A DNA stretch of 64,000 nt from Manis javanica. Its lineage: Eukaryota > Chordata > Mammalia > Pholidota > Manidae. This document shows, piece after piece, positions 49,262 to 64,000 of this stretch. Each line of letters starts with the position of its first letter. Within the stretch, counting starts at the first letter, position 1. Location of the stretch: contig NC_133167.1 of assembly GCF_040802235.1 (NCBI RefSeq), positions 40,050,001-40,114,000 of the forward strand. The letters are read 5' to 3'. The notes beneath the pieces were generated by a model, which worked only from the letters and a program-made list of their open reading frames with translations, was not told the origin of the DNA and did not search any database. Both the position numbers and the translations under genes were made by a program.

Positions 49262-50930
49262 ATAGAACACCTTGATGACATGAAAGTTCTCTTAAGGTCA
49301 GAATGTAGCAACATACCCTGAAATTGTAATCTTTCTGTTTTTCTTTTCTCCACTTCCTTGAATGTGATTTTTTTCCCCTGGCGAGTCAGAGGCATCCTTA
49401 TCACCTTGAGAGAAAGTGGAATTGTTATAGCAGTAATGAAAATAGCAAAAGGAAACTTTTACAACTTTCAGACTGGTTTTTGAGACTCAAAATGGAATGT
49501 CTAAAGAAAGCAGAACATTGAATTTCCACCATGACAATAGAATTAAGAATACACAGGGAGGAGATGACCTCATCCTTTCTCTTCATCAAGGGGATGAGCA
49601 AGGATGGGGTGTGACCCTATTCAGGAGATAATTTTCCCGTAGTTTAATCACTTTTCTGCCGAAGTTTGTGACAGCTTTCTTTCTGGGTTATCTTTTCAAG
49701 GAGGTCTGTAGAAGAGCCTTGAAAGACTAAGATATTATCTCCCTCTGGGGTGGAGGACAGATCTGTTTTCTAACCAGTAAAATATAAATAATGTTTCCCT
49801 CTGATGCAACGGTTGGGCATGTTTGTTAGTAGTTCCCTTTAACATGGAGAATTTCCTAAGTTTGGGCTCATCAGCTGTGGCACAAGCCTACTTATGCCCA
49901 GCATATACCTGGACTCACCTCCACAGGGACCCCACAATACTTGTAGGAGGACGAGATCCAGTGTGAATGCCAACCTTATGCTGCCTGCCATGCCGTGAAA
50001 ATAATGTCCATTACCTCAGACCCAGGAGTCTCTTGCCTGTCAGGGTCTATGAAACTGTAGCAGGCTACCATGTAGCCTACAAATAGGGTAGAAGCTCACA
50101 CCCTTAACAGTTCTGGACCACCCTAGATCTGGGATAGGGGACAATAGGCCATGTCCTGGGGATGAGATACGCATCAATGAGGAGCAGAGTCAATGCTGAG
50201 AGGCTGTCAAGGACCCATGGAGAGAATTACTGCAGACCACCTGAGAGCCTAGATCATCTGTAAAACATTTATTTTCAATGGAGGAAACACCACACTTCTG
50301 CTGTTTTCCTAGCAACTGTTCTCAGCCAAGCAAAATCACTTTCCCAGGAGGCTTTTAGAGTAGGGAGGTTCAAATAATTGGGCAGGGTGTGGAAACGACT
50401 AACATATAGTGTCTGGACACCAGATGTGCTAAATGGTCACATATAATGAAGACTTGTCGTTCCCCAACTGCCAACTGCATCACGAGGAATAAACTCTAGT
50501 CCGTATGGAGTGTTGTCATTGCAACAGCCAGCTGCCAATTGTGAGGAATTCTCCAGCAGAAGGATGCATGCCTCTGCCCTGAGGCCTTGCAAGCTCATAG
50601 CTGAAAGTCCTCTGTGGATTCCCATCCTTGTTAAAGGCTCTGAAACTGATAAGTATTCCCTTTGCGGATGTCTTGACACCCAGAGCAAGGGGGCAAAAAG
50701 CAAAGGGAAAACCAAGGACTGGTTAGTACTTGAGTGGAATTGGACAGGGGTGAAATGCTCCCTACCCCTCTACCATTTATCTGAATAGTTTATATTTTTA
50801 TGAAGAATAGCTCCTCAATGATTACTTTCATCTCTTAAATGGTAAAAAACACAATCTTGACGTGAACTAGGAGTAGCTTCCATTTCTGTGTAAACAATAG
50901 CAGAATAGCACATGTTTACTTTCAATTCAA
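49262..50930. other. intergenic, unassigned moderate-GC sequence
   Basis: No gene recognised. 49890-50780 has higher GC and overlapping 92-codon open frames on opposite strands (50437-50715 and 50510-50788) without domains; it may be decayed retroviral or other repeat sequence. Confidence 0.35.
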
Positions 50931-50934
50931 CAAC

Positions 50935-51110
50935 TATTTGTTGAACACATGCTACATGCTAGACATTATGCTAGGTGCTGAAGAAATATAAATGGCTTAG
51001 GTATGATCTCTGCTCATAAATACCTCACACATCCCTCCAGGAAAAACAGACATATATCAACTAGTTACAATAGAACATATTAAACCAGCCACAGAAATCT
51101 GTCTTAGCAT
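50935..51110 (-). mobile_element. L2 3' end, antisense
   Basis: CAACAACTATTTGTTGAACA, GACATTATGCTAGGTGCTGA then AGAAATATAAATGG, L2 tail in reverse. Confidence 0.85.
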
Positions 51111-53529
51111 AAATATTTTATTTTTATATTCAGTATCAATCATCCACAAAAAAGCCACAGAAGACTATTTTGGAATGCACAGGTTAATGTGATTAGGACA
51201 CCAATGTTTGCATTCAGGTACAACGCTTGTTTTGCAGGAATCACAGGGAAAATGATGCAGCTCTCCATAAAGATACAGGAAAAGTTGCTATTCCAAGTGA
51301 GGATACGAGAATCAGAATAATTCAGCCCCATCTGGTTGGGAGGAGGACACGGTTGGCTGTAAAAGAAGGGAAATCCACCCATTTCTACTCTCCGTTCTTA
51401 AGGAGGTTGTGTGCAAAAGAGAATCAGAGCTGGGGTGGGGCTAGGATATTTGGTGTAGCACGGGGTCCACCTCTAAACATAGTGGCAGAGAACATCTCAC
51501 AGAGATCCTAGCAATTCCTAGAATCCCAAATTTCTTTGTTTTCCATTTCAACTTATTTATGGATATTTATCACTTACTCTCCCTTGGTATGAAACTTAGA
51601 TTGTGAGATCTTTCAGTAACATATTGCTGAACGTGGGAATGCATCTCCTCTTTAGGAAAAAGACAAATTTTAAGCCTAAACCCCTATTACATATGATGAA
51701 CTACAGTAAAAATTTGCAAAGTCCCTTTGAAATAAAAACAATGATTGATAACAGGTAATAAGCATACAAGACAAGTTTTAAAGACAAGCTTCAAGTAAAC
51801 ATGTAATTTAGAAGATCATCATCTCTTTTGACTCGTAATGTCCCGTAGCTCTTACAAAATATCCGCAGTGTTCTACATCAATGTTCATGGTTATAGAGTG
51901 GGAAAAAAAAACTCCAAAAATAGACCACTGAGTCAGATTATCTCCCAAGGGTCAATCTATTTATATGCAAATCTGGAAATGTAGAATAAAATCATTACAC
52001 ATTGACAAATAAAAGTAGAGGGAAAAAATGTTTAGCCATGACCATGATTAAAATTTTTTAATGAGAAGCTTCACCTGTAGTTCTAAAATAGCCAGAACCT
52101 GGAAGAACAAGAAAATATTATGAAATAGTAAATAAAAACTACACAAACACCACAAAGACCCAAAGATCAACATAGTTCAGTGAAAACTCTTTGTTTTTTC
52201 ATTTTCTAATCAGAGATGTTAGGAAAGGAGAGTTTGTAATTATGAAATACTCTCCAAACATTTGCTTAGCTTCTTACACAAAGCCAATTAATTTCCGTTA
52301 TATTACAACACTACCAACTGGGTGCTTGCTCTGTTTTCCTGCCTTAAATATTACTTCATTTCATGCTCACTTGGAAGTATTCATTTGATATTTTCTCTGA
52401 TACCTCTGTGAGTTAGACATTAGCACCTGCAATTTATAGATGAAGAAACGAAGGCTTACAACCAACGTGCATGCACCACTCTCCCACACTGAAGTAGCCC
52501 TTGTGGTATCAGTAACTACTTCTCTGTATTAGTGTCTGATAGCCTAGGGCCTACATGTGAGAAAAGTCAAGGTAACCCTTCATTAACATCTTTCTGCTTA
52601 TTCTATTTTCTCAGGATAGAAGTTTTCAAGTGCATATGCCACATGGTAAATTACGTCTTCTTTTTAGAATGACAATCATTATTTTTAAAAATCACACTCA
52701 AAAGAACTAATAATCAAAATATTTTCACATGCACAATGCAGTGTAACAATGGTATGCTTACTCACAACTTCATCCCTACACCCACACCACGGAAGAATGG
52801 GGAGTGGATTTCGATTATGATTCACTTCCCTTTATTATTCATCCAAACAAACGCTAATGAACTAGAGACATAGTGCATTTTCTTATAATGTGCCATACCT
52901 GTTTCTTTATAAATAGCAAGCATTTATTTGATAAGAATGCAAAAAGAATAAGATTAACAAAATTCAAATCTCATAAATATATTTCAAATTTTTTTCCTAT
53001 GAGAAAAATAACATCTTTACTAATATTCCTTTTTTTTTCTTTAGGTGAGGAAGTTGAAGCTCAAATATATGTTTATTATTTCTCCTCCAGAGACCCTTTC
53101 TTTTAACTTTATCTTTCTATTTTATCCAACTGTACAATTCACATACTTCTTTATATATGATTTTCTACCTAACTTTAGCTATATGACCTGAGTTTGAAAA
53201 AAAGATATAGGTAAAAGTGTGTGGTATTCCACTATATTTAATAATGCTATTAAAGGTGATAATTCTACTATTTTAATATACCTCTTCCCAAGAAAACTAT
53301 GCTTAAAATATCGTAACTATCATTTCTTTTTAAAACCAAATCATAGACATCTGAACCAAATCCAAATATTAACAGCAATGAGTATCATCAGAATTGAGCA
53401 TTAATTTCTCTGAGGAAAAAAAATCATTTTCAAATAAATACTTTCAAAATCTCTTTATGACTTAAGTTGGATGTTTGGACAAATCCTGGGAATAAAGGGA
53501 TCATTTTTACCTGTGCTCAGAAGAAACAG
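51111..53529. other. intergenic 3' of C2orf66
   Basis: No gene. Weak old L1 text at about 51895-52020 and a weak antisense MIR at about 52385-52465. The right part probably contains the C2orf66 3' UTR. Confidence 0.4.
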
Positions 53530-55294
<1,765 letters not shown>

Positions 55295-55837
55295 TCACCC
55301 TAATTTTGCAGACTTGTTTTTCTCCGGATTCATCTGCATATGAAGCCCCCCAGATACAGCTGATTAGCTTAAGAGTCCACGAGGAAGAAAATGTTACATA
55401 GTGATACACAAAGCAATTATGAATACAACCTACAAAGTCTAAGTATGGCTTTTCATCTTTGAAAAAATGCACTTTGTGGTCTCCAAAGAAAATGCACTTC
55501 ATAAAAAAGAACAAGCAAACAAATCTTAAGTTACTCATAAATGTTAAGACAGTAGTCTCCAAAGAGAAAGAAAAATATATACCCCAAACCGAGAAATGCG
55601 CTGTACACACATCTGAGACAGACACAGACCACACTGGCCTAAGTAGAGATTGTCTCCCACCCCAAGGCATGAAATGGAAATGAAATACACAGAAGGGCTA
55701 ATAAAACTTACCAGGTTTGGGCTTTGGCTGGTCCTGGTTGGTACCCCACCTACAATCAGTAAGGCAATCACGGCTACTTATAACCAGTGGACCGGTTGCA
55801 GGTAGGTGTCTCTGACGTGAGCAGGCGCAGTTCAAAA

Positions 55838-55982
55838 ATAATGATTCCATTTTCATCCATGGCACAAAGACCCTTGAGAATCACTACTTCATGCTTCTTC
55901 AGGGGTAACAGTGAACCTGTTTGTCTTATAAATACAGCAACCTCTCCTCCAACCACGGAACATTTTATGTGTTTTTTATAAA
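55838..55982 (+). repeat. composite block copy 2
   Basis: The 89-base unit (55838-55926), a 16-base spacer with a TATAAATA-like string, then the 40-base arm (55943-55982) in opposite orientation to copy 1. On the minus strand it gives a 60-codon open frame (55774-55956) with no match I recognise. Confidence 0.85.
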
Positions 55983-56529
55983 ATACACAGGCACTTCCAT
56001 GCAGCCAAGTGGCTTTCTACTTTTTCACTTTCAAAAGACGGTGTATATACAGCAGCTAGGAATGTGATGAGGATTATCCCTCCTAATAGAATGTTCGTTT
56101 GCAAATATCGGCTTCTCAAATTAACAGCATTTTTTGAATAGGAAATTCTACTCCAAGAGACAAAATTGCTTTTTGTGACCTACACCTTATATTTGTTCTG
56201 AGAATCTCAGGAAGCTTGGCAAGTTTTCAATAGTGGCACAGTTTATCATAATACCCCTTCAAAATAGAGCAAAAAGATAGCACGTGTTTCATGGAAAAAA
56301 GCAGCATCCTCTTGCTGAATAAATGCTATCTGTAGAAAATGGTAGGGTTGAGAAATTGAACTCGATGAGTTACAAAGTTGCTTTGGTACCAGTAATTCAG
56401 AACAATCCAGGAAAAGCTCTTTGTGAGAAGGCTAGTAATCTAGACTGGAGATTGTCTGGCTATTAACTCTCTAGAAATTGTCTAGTCTCAGTCTTTCTAT
56501 CTTGACTTTGAGCAAGTCACTATGACCTT

Positions 56530-57620
56530 CATTTGTTCGTTTCTTTGTTCATTTTACAAATTTTTATTGACTTCCTACTACTTGCCAGGTACTGCACTAG
56601 GCTTTGAGGATAACATGGTAAGAATAATAAATATAGGCCCTACCTTCATTGAACTGACAGATTAGTGGCAATATAGACAATCAAAACACATAAACAATTT
56701 ATAAAACAAATATAAGTGATATAAATATTATAAATCCAAATGATAATTTCTATGAAGAGAAAGTAGGGTCTATAAGAGTGTAAGAAGGGGGATTTGATTT
56801 GGTCTCAGGGGTCAGGAGAGCTTCTATGAAGAAGTAACCTTACATCTGATAGATGAGTGGGAGTTACCAAGGGAGTACAGAGGGGGAAGAAGTTCAAGCA
56901 AGGTGAACAACTGTGCTAGACCCTGTGGCTGAAAGGAACATGGCACATTAAAGCAACTGAAGGTAAATTAGCACGCCGGGAATAGAGGGAGCAGGGGGTA
57001 GCCTGCTGCGAAATGGGGCTGGTCAGGGGTCAGATTATGATCTTTCTGCTGCAAGTAATGCTCACTGATTGAAGGGTTTTAAGTGTACTAGATCCTATGG
57101 GAGGCAGGGCTAAGGGGAAGAGAATTTCCAGACCAATTCCCAGGGCTCAGGATTATGCAGTTGAGTGGAGTACATGCCTTTAGCTGAGAAATCAAACACT
57201 GGCATGGAGTGAGGGTCAGGAGTTCCAGATGGAGCACTGAGTTTGAGGAGCTTCTGAGATCTCCAGGTGGGGATGGAGAGTGTATATCAGGATACCCAGG
57301 TCTGGGTTCAGAGGGGAGGGGTGGGAAGGAAATGTAAATATGGGATTGTTAGCATATGAATGGGTGAGAGTACCTCAGTACAAATTAGCAAAGGAGAAGA
57401 AAAAGTGGCCTAGGAGTTGGCTTTGAGAAATTTTAACCAGTAACAGCCATATACAAGAATCTATACAAAAGAGACACTGGAGGTACGGGGGAAACCAGGA
57501 AAGTATGGAAGCAAAGGAAAGAAGTGTTTCTAGAAGGGACAAATTGGGTAAAATGAGACTGAAAAGGGCCCATGGAGCCTTAGAGTTGTTTTGGTTGATG
57601 GAGGTGAAAGATTGGAAGTG
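56530..57620 (-). mobile_element. long L2 LINE, antisense
   Basis: Starts at the 3' tail (CTACTTGCCAGGTACTGCAC) and runs into ORF2 (GGGTCAGGAGAGCTTCTATG, GAGCACTGAGTTTGAGG, GTCCATGG-type text). About 1.1 kb, degraded, no open frame. Confidence 0.88.
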
Positions 57621-57884
57621 AGGGATGGAGGGGAAAGAAAGAGAGTGGGGACACCAAGCTCTTGAGAAGTTTAGCTGTGAAGAGGGAGTAAGAAGGAAGC
57701 AGCTGGAGAGGTCAGTGGAATCATTGTTTTTAATGTGAGAGACTTGAGTTTGTTTAAATATCAGTAGTTAATTGAGTAAATGAGTACCCTGGAATATCAT
57801 TACTTCAACTCTCCTTAAACTCCAGAGTTTGAAGTTACGGGATGTAATAATATGTATTAAATTGTTAAGTGAGATTATAGCCAA

Positions 57885-57970
57885 GTCACTACACTACAAA
57901 CTCCTTAGACAAGGCTCATCTCTGCATTCCCAGTGCCGAGCACTGAACCCGATAAATAGACAATGCACTT
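57885..57970 (+). mobile_element. L2 3' end fragment
   Basis: CTACAAACTCCTTAGACAAG then CATTCCCAGTGCCGAGCAC, the L2 tail in forward orientation. Confidence 0.65.
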
Positions 57971-60300
57971 TTTAAATGGGAAAGACTGAATAAATTGGAA
58001 TAAGACTTGCAAAGCCATTTATCTATAAATAAGTCATAGCTTTAGCTATGTTTGTATAACAACACAGCACATTTGTTTGACCTCTTAAGAGCTCCCCATT
58101 TTAAGAAATATTTAGAGTTTTTCAAGGGCTCAGTGGACCAACACACATATTATAACCTTGTTACTAAAACTTGTTTCCCTAATTGTTAAAATAAATTACA
58201 TATTTCTAAAATTTTGGTTTTAAAACCTTTGTGTCTTAATATTATATCTCTTTTGAAGAGCAGAATGTATTATTGAGAGAGCTGATGATATTTTCTTCAG
58301 ACTCTGTATCAACACAACATTCAGTAGATGTGTTGCAATTTATTGTTCAGTGATTTCAATCAACAGAGAAGAAAATAAAATAAGGATAGCTCAGGTTCCC
58401 AAACCATCAGTTTCTGGTCCAAATTATTCCATTTGGTCTCTTCATTAAATAGAACATTTGTAAAAGTAGCAGTTGGGATAGTCTGAGCAAAAAGACTCTT
58501 CCACACCCAGAGGCATCAGAATGAAGGGTTTTGCTGGCATTTCTCAATTAGAATTTGACAGGAAAATAGAGTACTCAGGACAGGGCGACTAACAGAAGAA
58601 AGTCAATAAATATGTGCTCACTGAATTATAAACTTAAATTAGAAATTCAAACATAATGGTAAAGGTGAGGAAAGGGCACTCAGTGAAGAGGCTATTCTGG
58701 GAGGCAGAGAGAAACTTTAAAACTGTCTCTGTTGGACTATATAACATTTTCAAACCCTTCCTGTCTCTATTAGGAAAAAAAAAGAAGAAGAGCCGATAGA
58801 GCTAGTTAGGTACATCACGAACAGCGATGAGAATTTGACGTCCTTTTCTTTCCCCAGGTTTGAGTAAGCGAAAGGGAAACTTATTGTTTTAGATTGCTTC
58901 CTCAGTGATGACGAGAACTGCAGAAAAGTTGCTAAGATGATTAATAGAGTGAGCCAGGCAGCGTTCTGCTCATAGCAGTCACATCTGCTTTTTGTGGCAA
59001 TGGGATGAATTCAGCTTGAGAGTAGGCTAAAGAGAAGGGGGGATAAAAGACATAGGTCTCTGCCAAGCACAGAGCAGAGGCAAAGAGCCCTGGCTCAGCG
59101 GACCCTCAGTGACCACAATGGATGGGAGAGGAGAGGCTGACCCCTCATATCATGAGGCCACACAAAGCTTCCAGATCCCATGAGCCACTGAAACCACTGG
59201 AATTGAATTCCCTCTCTCCCCCAGGGATGACAAAGCAGTTTAAAAAAAAAATTCCCATGACATTCTTGAACATGTCTACAATATGGTCAACCACTTGTCC
59301 CTTTTCCCAGTGACAATGCAGTGGGAGTATCTCCAATTATAGAGTTGACCCTCAGAATTCTCTAGTTATTCATCATGTAGAAATTTCTTTTATTATTAGC
59401 TGTCTTCCGTCTAAAAAATACTATCCTCTTGTTTAAATGCTATCCTTTTGTTTAAAAATGCTGTTCTCTTGCTTTGAAATGTTTTAAAAATGCTGAAGGG
59501 CATATTAAAGATGAAAAAATATCTCCCACTGTTTAAAACATGTTACGTATGTTTTTACTTCTTAGGGCCAGAGTGTGAGCCAATTCTAGAAGCCTAGATG
59601 CGTAAAGGAAGAAAGACAAGGTCTAGGTGGGGTGGCTATCCTTCCCTGAGAGAGTTTGGCCTCAGGCTGGCCTCAGCCTCTGCTTTCATCAGGCCTTCGC
59701 TGTCATCAGCTGGGACCTGGGAGTGGCCTTTCCTTCTCCCATGGTCCCTCCTCTGGCCTGTTTCCTCCCTGCCACCAGCCTTCCTGAGAAACATGCGCTA
59801 GTCAGAGAGGGGCAGCCAGCACACGTACTGTTCAGTCCTGTCCTAAATTTAAGCTATTTCTCCTACAAGTACGATGGGGGTGCAGAGGCAACAAAAAGCA
59901 TGATAGTCATACTTGATCTGAAGCCAGCTCAGAGAAAACAAAGCAAGAAAATGGACATCCAGATTGACACCCTGACTGAGGTATAAACCAAACTGTCTCG
60001 ACCTGGATTTGAGCAACAGTTTCCCAATTCCCCGTTATGTCAGGCCATTTTGGTATCTCCAAAAGTCATAATAAAGGAGTGAAGGATTACTCCTAAAATA
60101 TAGACTCCTACATCACTTCCTTTGGCTTTGCAAACAGCTTTTCAGCAGGCAGTCTGCTTTTATAGCAGAGCGCCTGAGGTGGTCCACAACATCTTTGGCT
60201 TTGCAACTGACTCTGGAGCAGACAACAGGAAGACAAGGTCGCACTGATAAGGCAAAGCTTACTGGCATCCCTCCCACCTCTAGGGGCTTCTTGATGCCAG
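57971..60300. other. intergenic, nothing recognised
   Basis: No exon or named repeat. 59040-59110 has a TATA-like GGATAAAAG followed by GC-richer sequence, which could be chance. A 119-codon open frame at 59627-59986 has no signature. Confidence 0.35.
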
Positions 60301-60304
60301 AATG

Positions 60305-60700
60305 ATAAAGTCTAAGCTCTTGCGGATGATAAAAACGCCAGTCGTACCCTCCCAGCCATTTGACCTCGCCAGTGACCACCACCCACACTTCTACCTTCGT
60401 GCCTTTGACCTTGTGGTTGCTTCTGCCTGGAATGCCTTCTCTGACTCCTGTGTGCCTTCAGAACGCCCTGCCCTTCAAGGATCACCTCAAATATCACTTC
60501 TGAGGAAAAAGAAGCCACTTAGTCACTTCAATGGCTCTTACCTTGCTGAATTAGGATCTGCTTCCACGTGTCTCTTCGTCCCCCACACGGACTTCCTGAA
60601 GTAGGCACCAGGTCTTTTTTCATCATCTTCTTCTTCAGAACTTGGCATATAATGCCTGGCATAGAATTTATATGGCATAATATATATACATAGAGAGGCA
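60305..60700 (+). mobile_element. probable L2 LINE fragment
   Basis: TGCCTGGAATGCCTTCTCTG, AAGGATCACCTCAAATATCA and CTTGGCATATAATGCCTGGC follow L2 3' order. Confidence 0.65.
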
Positions 60701-61019
60701 TATCACAGATGTTCATGGAATTAATAATTCTTCAGGTAAAATCTGAGCTTAGATTCTTAAAATGCTCTTTTGAAATTTGAGCTTTGTTATATTTTTATTT
60801 TGTATTGTTCATCCAAAGATTTACATACTGTCATATTTTAACAAAGAGGGAAGAGAAAACTGTAGGTGGACAATAAATATTTGATTTGACTTGAATATTC
60901 AAATGAACCAGTCAAATGTAAGTTAATAGCAATCTAGCTGCTGTACACAAAGCAATGGAGATTGCAGGGAATGTGGCAATTTTATGACCACACACCCCTT
61001 TCTATTTAAATTGTTTTGG

Positions 61020-61248
61020 AGGGGAGGCTGCAAGCCAAGGAATCTGGGCAGTCACCAGAAGCTGGAAGAGGAAAGGAACAGATTCTTCCTTAGAGTTTCC
61101 AGAGGGAGTGAATCCTGCACCCACCTTGATCTTGGCTCAGTGATGCTAATTTCAGATGTCCGGCTTCCAGAACTGTGAAAGAATAAAGTTTTGTGTTAGC
61201 CGCCCACTTCTTGGTAACTAACATACAGGAAACTGAGACAAGGAATAG
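61020..61248 (+). mobile_element. MaLR LTR (MLT1/MST type), 3' part
   Basis: CAGTCACCAGAAGCTGGAAG, CTTCCAGAACTGTGAAAGAA, TAAAGTTTTGTGTTAGCCG and TAACATACAGGAAACTGAGA are the 3' half of an ERVL-MaLR LTR. Confidence 0.85.
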
Positions 61249-61799
61249 CAAGATGTCAGGTCAACCATGCAGGAAAAAGACCCGTAACTCTCTACAATTT
61301 CTTTAGCTTCTACTGAAAGCATTGAGCCATGTCTAGACTTAGAAGCTGGATCTGAGTTCTTTATTCCCTTGTGAGAAAGGTGGAGCTTCTTCGGTCATCC
61401 AATTCGTAACACAAAATGGATTTAGGCTGAAATGTCTATTACGAACCTGAGGTTTTATGTGAGTAAAATTATACTAATTTTTTTTAATACAAAAGGGATG
61501 AGAAAAGGTTCCATTTTAAACTATTAAGTTAGGTATGACCCTATCGATGAGTCACATAATTTTGTAAAGGACCACATATTTTAACCCATTAATAAAATTA
61601 TTTAAGTGTCTGGAAGAAACGCCATTCTTAAAATGTTACATAAAGTTCCAGACACAAAATTTGTATGATAAAAAGAGTAGTTTCAGAGAAGAAAAAAATT
61701 GAGGACAATTCAGATGGGTATTTCTTTGGATATTTTGGGGCATAGTGGGGAAATGCTTTTCTTTCTTAGTGCTATTTATCAATTGTGAACTCTGAAATA

Positions 61800-61915
61800 C
61801 AGCTAGTGAGCTTTTATCCTTAAAAAAAAAAAATCAACAGAATTCCCTCAAAAAACAAAACCAAAATCAGCTCCCCACCAAAAAAAAAACCAAAAAAGAA
61901 AAAAAACAATGGTTA
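61800..61915 (+). repeat. A-rich low-complexity tract
   Basis: Several A9-A12 runs broken by C-containing words; no family visible. Confidence 0.8.
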
Positions 61916-62149
61916 ATTCCCAGTATTCTGGGAGCTCTTTCATACTTCAGGTGTATAAAATGTTATTCCATTAAACAAACAGAAGAGCAGACCTTTACCC
62001 TTTCCCTTCAGAAGTACATTCTGTGAGTCTGGCCCAGGGAAAACTCATGAGAAATCTCAGAGCAGAGATGATGCCATCTTCATGCTCCAACAGTAATGTG
62101 CTCCCAGGTGGCAGCGGGGACCTTCTAGGCTTCTGCAAAGAACATCACC

Positions 62150-63020
62150 TGTTGACTTCTGTTTTTAAAATTCCACTTTTAAAATTGGCTTTTTGAGGTT
62201 TTATGACTGAGTTGTACAAGTGTCGTATGTAGTCTGAAAACAAATCCATCATCAGGAATATGGTTCTGTCTGTGATTTGCCTGTAAATTTTCTTAATGGT
62301 GTCTTTTGATAAGCAGAAGTCTTTAGTTGCAATGAAGTATGACTTACCAATTTTTAAAATCATTCCTTTTTTATTCTGCCTAATTACCTTGAACTGCCAT
62401 CATGCCACAATGTAGTCTCCTATATTTTCTTCTAGAGGCTTCATAGTTCAGTTTTTACATTTAGATTTATGAGTCATCTCAAATTAGTCTTTGTGCATGA
62501 TGTGAGGAAGGGTCCAGGTTTATTTATGTTTTTCCATATGAGTATTTAGTCATTCCAGCACTATATGTTGAAAAGATCTTTCTTTTCCCATTGGAGTGTT
62601 TTGGCACCATTCTTGAAAATCAGATGACTATAAAACGTTGGATCTATTTTTTAACACTTTGTTCTGCTCCACTGCTGTACGTATGTATCTGTCCTTCTGC
62701 CTTTTCCACACTGCCTTTGATTACCTTAGCCTTACAGTAGGCTTGAAATCAAGTAGTGTGAGTCTTTTTCAAAGTTGTTGTGACTATTCAAAACTGTTCA
62801 CTTCTCCATATAAATTATAGAATCAGCATGTAGATTTTTAGAAAAATAGCATGCTGGGATTTTGACTGAGATTGCATTTAGTCTACATATCATATTGGAG
62901 AAAAATGGCATCCTGAAAATAGTGAGCCTTCCAACCAATGAATATTATATCTCACTTAAGGCTTTAATGGAATTTATATAAAATTGGAATTTATATAAAA
63001 ATAGAACTTTTATAAATTCT
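62150..63020 (-). mobile_element. old L1 ORF2, antisense
   Basis: Reverse complement of L1M ORF2 C-terminal half: GTGTCTTTTGATAAGCAGAA, GATGTGAGGAAGGGTCCAGG, CAGCACTATATGTTGAAAAG and CATGCTGGGATTTTGACTGA in order. Many frame breaks. Confidence 0.9.
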
Positions 63021-63296
63021 AACACATAAAAATTAAAGAGAACAGAATCATGCAAGTCCATGCCCTTACTGCTCAGCTTCAACAATTAACACCACATCGG
63101 CAATTTTGTTATGGACATAATTGTTTTTGTTAAATCTGGATTTTGGACTACCTTGGGCCATTGTTACTATCATTCATTCAGAAAAATATTTAACACATTT
63201 CTACCATGTAAAACACACATTGCTAAGTGTGGGAATGCAAAGAGGTATATGGAAAGGGATGTGATCACTGCCTGGGAGGCACAGACAATCTATTTG

Positions 63297-63515
63297 GAGA
63301 GGCAGCATGGTGTGGTGGAAAGAACTGCAGAACCAAACTTAACTATGTTCAAAACTTGTCTCCGCCATTCTCTTGGGCAATTACTTAATCTCTCTGCACC
63401 TCAGTTTCCTCATATGTGAAGTAATCCAACTTTGCAGTGTTGTTGAAAGAATTAGAAATGATATATATAAAGGGGCTGCACAGTACCTGACAAATAAACG
63501 TTAAATAAATGTCAC
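63297..63515 (+). mobile_element. MIR SINE
   Basis: Near complete: GAGAGGCAGCATGGTGTGGT, then CTCTGCACCTCAGTTTCCTC and CAGTACCTGACAAATAAACG. Confidence 0.92.
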
Positions 63516-63785
63516 TATTAAGAACTGCACATAAAGAGCATACAAGATCTAATTTGATGACTCCCATATGGAACTATGGCAGCTAGAAGTAGGAACAGGA
63601 TCAGTCCTGACTGTGGCAACTGGCGTCTTTTCATGGAGAAAATTTTGATAACAGAGATATGGCCAGAAGAAGTTACTGAACAAGGATAAAGAAGTAGCAA
63701 AAGGGAGGAGATACTCAAAATAAATGTAGGAGCTCAGTTGGCTTGTGTGGCAGACTCTGCTTGTTGCTTCTTTTTATCACTTTTG

Positions 63786-63957
63786 CTATGGACTGAATTG
63801 TGTCCCCTCAAAATTCGTATGTTGAAGTCCTAGCCTCCAATCTTTGGCACATTGATTTTGGACTTTCAAGCCTCCATAACTTTGAGAAATAAATTTCTGT
63901 TGTGTAAACTATCCAGTCCATAGTATTCTGTTATAGCAGCCCAAGCAGACTAACATA
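63786..63957 (+). mobile_element. MaLR LTR with internal deletion
   Basis: Begins GCTATGGACTGAATTGTGTC and ends TTATAGCAGCCCAAGCAGAC TAACATACA, the two termini of an MLT1/MST-type LTR, but only about 170 bases long. The middle is missing after about 63845. Confidence 0.88.
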
Positions 63958-64000
63958 CATTTGTTTCTTAGACATTGTTTAGCATATCAACATATCCAAC

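Noticed and set aside
59627-59986. 119-codon plus-strand open frame
   Set aside because: No conserved motif, no splice or promoter context, and a second overlapping frame is equally long.

Overview
The window is nuclear DNA from a placental mammal. It is AT-rich and full of LINE-1, LINE-2, MIR, MER5 and LTR relics, with one clear CpG-island promoter and split genes with consensus splice sites. No Alu, rodent B1/B2, carnivore tRNA-Lys SINE or ruminant BovB was seen. Young insertions are all LINE-1 or LTR. This fits a non-primate, non-rodent lineage with little recent SINE activity; a pangolin-like or other laurasiatherian genome is a weak guess only.

Layout. 1-18 kb is intergenic: a LINE-1 entering from the left edge (1-4541), an old L1 3' end carrying a tiny nested L1 insertion (about 5100-5722), a second L1 with an internal deletion (about 7045-10348), a small CpG-rich patch without a recognised gene (about 11880-12115), then mostly anonymous sequence. 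18.1-47.3 kb is GTF3C3 on the minus strand, the 102-kDa TPR subunit of RNA polymerase III factor TFIIIC. All 18 coding exons were located by protein similarity and splice sites, and the promoter lies in a CpG island at 47.0-47.5 kb. 47.5-53.5 kb is intergenic with LTR, MIR and L2 remnants. 53.5-55.1 kb is C2orf66 on the minus strand, a two-exon gene for a small secreted protein. 55.2-64 kb is intergenic, with a long antisense L2, an antisense L1 and two MaLR LTRs. Gene order and orientation match human 2q33.1 (CCDC150, GTF3C3, C2orf66, PGAP1); the outer two genes lie outside.

The main surprise is that GTF3C3, essential in eukaryotes and otherwise clean here, carries two coding lesions as given. 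One base is missing near the start of exon 8 (between 35574 and 35575), and an in-frame TAA replaces a conserved Tyr codon in exon 16 (22715-22717). All other exon lengths, phases and splice sites agree with a gene of 883 codons plus stop. The candidates are assembly or consensus error, a carried null allele, or a recently duplicated and decaying copy of the locus. A second oddity is a rearranged block of 40-bp inverted arms and 89-bp direct copies on both sides of C2orf66 exon 1. No tRNA, rRNA, CRISPR array or prokaryotic feature was seen.
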